From assembly GCA_023249255.1 (NCBI GenBank), contig JAHFCY010000227.1, positions 1 to 5,301 on the forward strand: a stretch of DNA of 5,301 nt. The letters are read 5' to 3'. Position numbers and translations under genes: made by a program. Source of the stretch: Candidatus Lindowiibacteriota bacterium (lineage in GTDB: Bacteria; Lindowbacteria; 2-12-FULL-62-27). This document shows, in pieces, positions 1 to 5,301 of this stretch. Each line of letters opens with the position of its first letter. Position 1 is the first letter of the stretch. Below the pieces are notes generated by a model that searched no databases, was not told where the DNA came from, and worked only from the letters and a program-made list of their open reading frames with translations.

Positions 1-120
1 CGAAGCAAGTTCATGCGACGGCCGGCAAGAGCAACGTATTCGGGACATTTTCGAAAGCGCTGTTTGGATGCACGATTCCCATGGATCTGGGGCCCGGAGA
101 CACATTTATGCTGGATGTCG
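1..120. repeat. Left copy of an exact 120-bp terminal direct repeat
   Basis: Bases 1-120 match 5182-5301 without a mismatch. The offset is 5181 bp, a multiple of three, so the coding frame is the same in both copies. The repeat lies inside the lectin-like module and is not flanked by inverted repeats or transposase sequence, so it is not an insertion-sequence end. Its length is of the kind a de Bruijn-graph assembler leaves on a circular path (k minus 1 for k of 121); that origin is an inference. Confidence 0.97.
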
Positions 121-938
121 GATACGCCCAACTGATCCTCCAGCAGGGATTCCGGATCCAGCCGAAGACTTATTCATCCTTTTTACATTTCGGCTATTTT
201 CTGCAGACCGACACTTTTTCTACGGAAGTGGGCGCTCGCGGGTATCGGTTTACGAGCGGAGGACAGATCACAACAAATCCTAATTTGACGCACTTCATCG
301 ACCGGCTCGATACATCCGGGCCCGTCACGATCATGTCGTTCCAATCTTTTGGGGTCACCACCGAATCGATCAGGGGACTAACTGCGGAGGTGGGCCGGGA
401 TGGTACGCAAAAGATAACCGTTCGTCGAAGCGACGGAGCGGTATATGTTCTCGAAGTCGATGATGACCGATATACAAACCACGTCGTTCATGTGGACATG
501 GGCGGCCAGCCTACGTCTCCGTCCAACGATGGTTTCGATTACTTTTTTGACACGGTGGTGGCGATTGGGAAAAGCCTGACGACTATCCCTGTCGCCAGGA
601 TCGACAACCCCGGAGATTCTGGCGTGACCGATGTTTCCGGAACCCAAGAGGTCGTCATCACGGTTGCGAATTGTTTCCCAACTGCGTCAAACTGTCAGCC
701 GGTCGACTGGACAATCACCGCTATTCCCATCAGTGGCGGGGCAACTGTCCAAATCGCGTCCGGCTCCGGGAGTGTCACGCGATTCAAAGCTGCAGATTGG
801 ATCACGACAACGACGCCGAACGGCGAATATATTTTGACGCTGACCGCACTCAATTCCGGTGGGCTTACGGCCATAGACACAGCTAAGGTCAGAGTCAACA
901 ATGATGGTGTGTCACCGAGCATCACCCTCGGAAACCGC
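3..938 (+). repeat. Repeat unit R1, C-terminal 312 codons (subtype A)
   Basis: This is a unit lacking its first 36 codons, which reappear at 5076-5183 if the ends are joined. The lectin-like module runs to 611 and the Ig-like module from 612 to 938 (109 residues). Visible landmarks are the G-C-T-I-P motif (Cys codon 69-71), the A-E-V-G-R-D-G motif, the D-D-R-Y-T segment, and a F-D-Y-F-F-D-T-V-V-A strand just before the module border. The Ig-like module carries the C-x6-C pair (672-674 and 693-695) and ends with N-N-D-G-V-S-P. Its closest relative is R5: a hand alignment gives about 82% identity over the complete lectin-like module (junction included) and about 67% over the Ig-like module. Confidence 0.9.
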
Positions 939-3900
939 GTGCTGTTCCGCGAGACGTTCGACACTGCGGCGTCAATCCAGAACAAGGACATCATCGACAC
1001 CTTCCAGACTGGATTTAACAATTATGAGACGATTGGCGTCCAAGCAAAACAGGTTGTGGGATATACCTTCTACGGAAACAACGCCGGTGCGATATCACGA
1101 GTTTTCTTGGGTTGCACCATTCCTCTCAGTCTGGGCGGCGGAGACACTTTCCAACTAGATATTGGACACGCCAGAGTTCAGCGTATAAACACCACTTCAG
1201 GCAGTTCATCGGCGCGCATGTTCTTCGGATATTTCCTCCAGTCGGACAAGTTTTCTACGGAAGCAGGCGCCCGCGGATACAAGGCGGTGGCCGAAGGCCC
1301 GGTCAACAACATGCCGAATGATTTGACGGTCCGCATTGAGCGATTGGATACGGCCGGACCCATCACCCTGTTTTCCAGTCAACGCTTCGGAATCGCCGTC
1401 AACAGCGTGACGGGATTTGCCGCAGAGGTCGGCCGGGAGGGGGATCAGAAGATCACGGTTCGGCGCGGAAGCGCCATCGATGTGTTTGAAATCGCAGATG
1501 ACCGCTGGACAGACAGAGTCGTGCATGTCGATGTGGGAGCATCACCCGGCATCGACCTTGAACCGTTCAATATTTATATAGACACCGTCGTCGCCACCGG
1601 AAAAGGATTGAGCCCCGTGCCCTTTGCCCGAATCGACGATCCGGATGGCGACACGATCGTGGAATTGTCCGGCATGCGTGCGATTCTCATTACGGTCGTC
1701 AACAGTTACCCAACAATCTTCGACCAGCGTCCCGTCGATTGGTCCGTCACGGCACGGCCGCTTTCGGGCGGGGCCGATATCCTCATCGTCAGCGGTAGCG
1801 GTGGTGTCACGAAACAAAAAGCGGCTGATTGGGTGACGACGACCGTGCCGAACGGCGACTATATACTGACGCTCACGGCGGTCAATTCCGGCGGACTGAC
1901 GGCCAGCGACACCGTCCTTGTCCGTGTGGCAAACGAAGGCGTGTCGTCTGCCGGTCAGGTCGTCAGCCGCGTCCTCTTCCGGGAAGTCTTCGACACCGCG
2001 GCGGCGATACAGAACAAGGACATCATCGACACGTTCCAAGCGGGGTTCAACAATTATGAGACGATGGGAGTCCAGGCAAAACAGGTGCTGGGATATACCT
2101 TCTTCGGAAACTACGATGGCGCCATATCGCGCGTTCTGCTCGGTTGCACCATCCCGCTCAATCTCGGGATCGGCGACAGTTTCCAACTCGATATCGGCCA
2201 CGCAAGAGTCCAGCGAATCAACACAAGCAGTTCGGTGAGTTCATCCGCGCGGATGTTCTTCGGCTATTTCCTGCAAAGCGACAAATTTTCGACGGAGGAG
2301 GGTGCCCGAGGGTATCGAGCCGTGGCCGAAGGCCCTCTCAACACCTCCCCGAACGATCTGACGGTTCGTATCGACCGTCTCGACACGGCCGGGCCGATCG
2401 CGTTGTTTTCGAGCCAGCGGTTCGGCCTTGTGGTCACGAGCGTTACGGGCTTTTCAGCGGAGGTTGGTCGGGAGGGAGAGCAGAAGCTATCCGTTCGGCG
2501 GGGTGGGGTGACCGATGTCTTCGAAGTCTTTGATGACCGATACACCGACCGTGTCGTTCACATCGACGCAGGCGTTGCGCCCGGCATCCAGCTTGAGCCG
2601 TTCAATTTCTTTTTCGACACAGTCATCGCGAGCGCCAAGGGCATCCATCCGATTCCCGTCGCCCGGATCGACGCGCCGTCGGAAGGAGCCACAGTCAGGG
2701 GATTGACCGATGTCGAGGTCACTGTAGCAAACTGTTTCCCGACGGTGTTCGATTGTTTGCCGGTCGACTGGTCGGCGACGGCAACGCCAGTCGGCGGCGG
2801 AAAGGACATACCGATTGCAAGCGGCGCCGAGAGCGTGACGAAGCGGAAGGTTGCCGCATGGGAGACCACAGAAGTTCCGAACGGAGAGTATATCTTGACG
2901 CTCCGGGCGGTGAATTCGGGCGGAGCGGAAGCGGTGGACACGCTCCGGGTGAGGGTGGAGAATGAGGGCGTATCGCCGACGGCGAGCGTCGTGAGCCGCG
3001 TGATTTTCCGAGATGCCTTCGATACGCCGCAGTCGTCCTTAAATAAGAACATCATCGATACGTACGGCACGGACTTTGCGGGGTTTGAGACGATTGGAGT
3101 GGCCGGGCAACAAGTGGTAGCGTTCGCCGCCCGTTCAAACGTCTTTCAAGCCTTTTCCCACATCTTGCTCGGATGCACGACCCCCATGACCCTCGGCGCC
3201 GGTGACACATTCAAATTGGACATCGGCTATGCGCGCCAAGAATTGACGCCCGGAAGCGACCGGAACCTGACGCACTCCTCGTTCTTGATATTCGGATATT
3301 TCCAGCAAAAAGACGTCTTTTCCATGGCATCAGGTGCAAGAGGGTATCGCCTGATGTGCGGCGGCCAATTCACGTCGCCACCTGTGAACACGACATATTC
3401 GATCGATCGGCTGGACACCGCCGGTCCCGTAACGATCTTTTCGGTGGCAAACGGGCAATCTACAGAGGACATCCGAGGATTTATGGCAGAGGTGGGCCGC
3501 GAAGGAGCGCAGACATTAAAAGTGCGAAGAGTTGGGGGTGGGGTCGACATTCTGGAATTTGAGGACGACCGATACACGGACCATGTGGCACACGTCGACA
3601 TGGGCGGCTCGCCCACGTCATTCCCTTCCGTCAGTTTCCAATATTGGTTTGACACCGTCGTTGCCGAGGGTAAGACCTTAAATCCGGTGCCATTCGTCCG
3701 GATCGACACGCCCACCGGAGGGACATTGTCCGGTGCCGCCGACATTATCCTCACTGTGGTCAACTGTTTCCCGACCGCATTTGACTGCCTCCCGGTGGAC
3801 TGGACCGTCACGGCTCGGCCAGTTGTCGGCGGTCGCGACATCCAGATCGTCTCCGGCTCGGGAAAGATTGAGCGTTTCAAAGTGGCGGAGTGGCAGACCA

Positions 3901-5300
3901 TCTCCGTTCCCAACGGGGAGTATGTCCTGACGCTTACGGCCGTCAATTCGGCCGGACTGATCGCGTCGGATACGATTCTGGTACGCGTGGAGAACGAAGG
4001 CGTGTCGCCGGGGGCATCCCCGATGAGTCAAGTGCTGTTCCGGGAAGTCTTCGACACGCAGGAGGCGTTCTACAACCGGGGCATCATGGATCAATTTTTG
4101 TCAGGGAAATTCAGTTCTGAAACAATCGGCATCGATGCGAAGCAAGTCCATGGGACGGCGGGCAAGAGCAACGTGTTCGGGACTTTTTCGAAGGCGATGT
4201 TCGGATGCACGATTCCGATGGCTTTGGGACCGGGCGACACGTTCCAGTTGGACGTGGGACACGCCCAACTGATTCTCCAGCAAGGATTCCGGATCCAGCC
4301 GAAGACGTATTCATCTTATTTGGATTTCGGATATTTTCTGCAAAGCGACAAGTTCTCGACGGAGCTGGGGGCGAGGGGGTATCGGGTCAAGTTTGGAGGC
4401 GAGATCACATCGACACTGAATCTGACCCATACGATCGAGCGGCTCGACACGGGCGGTCCGATTGTTTTGTATTCACTGCAATCATTCGGGATCACGACGG
4501 AATCAATTCGGGGGTTGAGCGCGGAAGTTGGGCGAGACGGCGCGCAGAAGGTGACGGTGCGCCGAAACGACGGCGCGGTCTACACGTTAGAGGTGGACGA
4601 CGACCGATATACGGACCATGTTGTCCACGTGGACATGGGGGGAGAGCCGACATCTCCGTCTAACGATGGTTTTGATTACTTTTTTGACACAGTCGTGGCC
4701 ATCGGAAAGACCCTCACACCCATACCCACCGCAAGGATAGATACTCCTGCCGATTCGGTTGTGACACAGGTGTCCAGCACGCAGGAAATCGTCATCACCG
4801 TGGCCAACTGTTTTCCGACCGCGACGAACTGTCAAATGGTGAATTGGGCCGTAAGCGCAACACCCGTGGCCGGAGGGGGAGTCATCCAGGTCGTATCGGG
4901 ATCGGGAAGCGTCACGAGATTTAAAGCGGCGGACTGGCGTACCACGGACGTTCCAAATGGGAAGTACATCCTCACTCTCACGGCTGTGAATTCGGCTGGC
5001 CTTACGGCCATGGATACGACATCGGTCATCGTGGAAAACGAAGGGGTGTCACCGGGAGTAGTTGCCGCCGATCGCGTTCTGTTCCGGGAAGTCTTCGATA
5101 CGCAGGAGGCGTTCTACAACCGGAACATGATTGATATCTGGCTGTCCGGGAAATTCAGTTCTGAAACGATTGGAATCGACGCGAAGCAAGTTCATGCGAC
5201 GGCCGGCAAGAGCAACGTATTCGGGACATTTTCGAAAGCGCTGTTTGGATGCACGATTCCCATGGATCTGGGGCCCGGAGACACATTTATGCTGGATGTC
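3..5300 (+). CDS. Interior fragment of a giant tandem-repeat surface-type protein (lectin-like plus Ig-like modules), open at both ends
   Basis: This frame runs through the whole window with no stop (1766 codons) and has neither its own start nor its own end. Paralogous units compared codon by codon differ mostly at third positions, which supports this frame as the translated one. The protein is a chain of 343-348 residue units starting at residues 313, 657, 1000, 1344 and 1692, preceded by an incomplete unit. Each unit has a roughly 237-residue beta-rich module with a G-C-T-x-P motif and an A-E-V-G-R motif, then a roughly 108-residue Ig-like module with a P-N-G-x-Y-x-L-T-L motif. I do not recognise a named family for the full unit; the two fold calls are inferred from motif pattern. 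Composition (Thr, Ser, Gly, Val, Asp rich, Lys poor) and architecture suggest an exported adhesin or surface-layer protein. No signal peptide, membrane helix or anchor is present in this part. The frame also stays open across the circular junction. Confidence 0.93.
939..1970 (+). repeat. Repeat unit R2, complete, 344 codons (subtype B)
   Basis: The unit opens with V-L-F-R-E-T-F-D-T. Its lectin-like module spans 939-1643 (235 residues) and its Ig-like module 1644-1970 (109 residues). The G-C-T-I-P Cys codon is at 1113-1115. It shares with R3 the I-Q-N-K-D-I-I-D-T-F-Q start and the H-A-R-V-Q-R-I-N-T segment. A hand alignment with R3 gives about 79% identity over the lectin-like module but only about 60% over the Ig-like module. 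It is the only unit in which both cysteines of the Ig-like C-x6-C pair are missing: Ser is encoded at 1704-1706 and Gln at 1725-1727. The trailing linker reads N-E-G-V-S-S rather than the usual N-E-G-V-S-P. Confidence 0.9.
1644..1970 (+). other. Ig-like module of R2 lacking the paired cysteines
   Basis: In R1, R3, R4 and R5 the Ig-like module begins its second strand region with N-C-F-P-T and has a second Cys seven residues later. Here the same positions are Ser (1704-1706) and Gln (1725-1727). All other landmarks are kept, including P-V-D-W, V-P-N-G-D-Y-I-L-T-L-T-A-V-N-S and the closing D-T-V-L-V-R-V strand, so the module is a variant and not a broken copy. The joint loss suggests that the two cysteines form a disulfide in the other units. 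The Ig-like assignment rests on strand pattern only. Confidence 0.7.
1971..2999 (+). repeat. Repeat unit R3, complete, 343 codons (subtype B)
   Basis: The unit opens with V-L-F-R-E-V-F-D-T. The lectin-like module covers 1971-2678 (236 residues) and the Ig-like module 2679-2999 (107 residues). The G-C-T-I-P Cys codon is at 2145-2147 and the Ig-like Cys pair at 2733-2735 and 2754-2756. It pairs with R2 in the lectin-like module, apart from a one-codon length difference in the Ser-rich loop after R-I-N-T. Around the Cys pair of the Ig-like module it matches R4 better (F-D-C-L-P-V-D-W in both), which hints at mosaic ancestry. The Ig-like module is two residues shorter than in R1, R2 and R5, the difference lying before the first strand. 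Confidence 0.9.
3000..4031 (+). repeat. Repeat unit R4, complete, 344 codons (divergent subtype C)
   Basis: The unit opens with V-I-F-R-D-A-F-D-T. The lectin-like module covers 3000-3713 (238 residues) and the Ig-like module 3714-4031 (106 residues, the shortest). The conserved motif is G-C-T-T-P (Cys codon 3174-3176). The Ig-like Cys pair is at 3765-3767 and 3786-3788. It has no close partner in the window: its lectin-like module mixes features of the other types, with N-K-x-I-I-D-T near the start as in R2/R3 and R-S-N-V-F resembling the K-S-N-V-F of R1/R5. It carries an extra cysteine (3357-3359, in L-M-C-G-G) seen in no other unit, and A-Q-T-L where the others have Q-K after A-E-V-G-R. Confidence 0.9.
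4032..5075 (+). repeat. Repeat unit R5, complete, 348 codons (subtype A)
   Basis: The unit opens with V-L-F-R-E-V-F-D-T-Q-E-A-F-Y-N-R, identical in protein to the start of the next unit. The lectin-like module covers 4032-4748 (239 residues) and the Ig-like module 4749-5075 (109 residues). The G-C-T-I-P Cys codon is at 4206-4208 and the Ig-like Cys pair at 4809-4811 and 4830-4832. R5 has the same length (348 codons) as the R1 unit reconstructed across the window ends, and the two align without gaps, so they look like a relatively recent tandem duplication. It is the most complete single copy from which to model the subtype A domain structure. Confidence 0.91.
5076..5300 (+). repeat. Start of a further R1-type repeat unit, first 75 codons, cut by the window end
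   Basis: This piece begins the next unit after R5 with V-L-F-R-E-V-F-D-T and includes the G-C-T-I-P motif (Cys codon 5250-5252). Its last 120 bases equal the first 120 bases of the window. If the ends are the same locus, this piece and 1-938 make one 348-codon unit; if not, it is the beginning of a sixth copy whose sequence is locally identical to R1. Only the N-terminal third of a lectin-like module is present. Confidence 0.9.
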
Positions 5301-5301
5301 G
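5182..5301. repeat. Right copy of the exact 120-bp terminal direct repeat
   Basis: This is identical to bases 1-120 and ends exactly at the last base of the window. The corresponding stretch of the sister unit R5 (from about 4138) differs at many third codon positions, so exact identity is not simply the normal level of similarity between units in this array. It marks either circular closure of the assembled path or two nearly identical R1 copies in a longer gene. Confidence 0.97.

Noticed and set aside
1-120. Terminal direct repeat as a transposon or prophage attachment duplication
   Set aside because: It lies in the middle of a coding module in the same frame in both copies, with no integrase, transposase or inverted ends nearby.
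1542-2201. Minus-strand open frame of 219 codons opposite R2 and R3
   Set aside because: It is a shadow of the repeat coding frame. It crosses a unit border and has no recognisable domain of its own.
3227-3946. Minus-strand open frame of 239 codons opposite R4
   Set aside because: It is antisense to the constrained + frame and has no ribosome binding site, and its composition is that of a mirror of the repeat codons.
4205-4663. A + strand frame of 152 codons whose first part resembles the frame at 68-283
   Set aside because: The similarity simply follows from the DNA homology of R5 and R1. Base changes between the copies are silent in the frame starting at 3, not in this one.
1-5301. Small circular plasmid, phage or viroid-like RNA carrying a perpetual ORF
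   Set aside because: There is no replication gene, origin-like sequence, start site or ribozyme-like feature. Diverged protein repeats point to part of a giant gene; kept only as a minor alternative.
1-5301. CRISPR array, tRNA, rRNA or riboswitch
   Set aside because: The repetition is on the scale of about 1 kb and is translated. No short regularly spaced repeats or RNA gene signatures were seen on either strand.

Overview
The whole window is one protein-coding repeat array read on the + strand. The frame whose codons begin at position 3 has no stop codon from 3 to 5300 (1766 codons). No start codon context, ribosome binding site, promoter, terminator, RNA gene or second gene is visible. The predicted protein is an interior piece of a very large, secreted-looking, beta-rich repeat protein. 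The window itself shows no signal peptide, membrane segment, sortase or type IX sorting signal, or autotransporter domain.

Layout: the protein is built from units of 343-348 residues, each opening with a V-(L/I)-F-R-(E/D) motif. Units start at 939 (R2), 1971 (R3), 3000 (R4), 4032 (R5) and 5076 (start of R1); the 5' part of the window (3-938) is the rest of an R1-type unit. Each unit has an N-terminal module of about 235-239 residues that looks like a concanavalin/LamG-type jelly roll, then a module of about 106-109 residues that looks like a bacterial Ig-like sandwich. R1 and R5 form one subtype, R2 and R3 a second, and R4 stands alone.

The most unusual property is at the ends. Bases 1-120 are identical to bases 5182-5301, so the sequence closes into a circle of 5181 bp. 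That is exactly 1727 codons and exactly five repeat units, and the reading frame continues through the junction, so the closed circle is an endless ORF. A replicon with no start, stop or origin is implausible. The best reading is an assembly-graph loop from a giant tandem-repeat gene, in which two R1-type copies sharing at least about 120 identical bases were merged. The true gene would then contain these five units at least once, probably with more copies, plus unseen N- and C-terminal ends.

Organism: moderately GC-rich by eye, uninterrupted coding sequence, prokaryote-like. Giant surface proteins made of lectin-like and Ig-like repeats occur in several environmental bacterial phyla (for example Omnitrophota and Planctomycetota), but nothing here fixes the taxon. 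Adhesion or another cell-surface role is an inference from architecture only.
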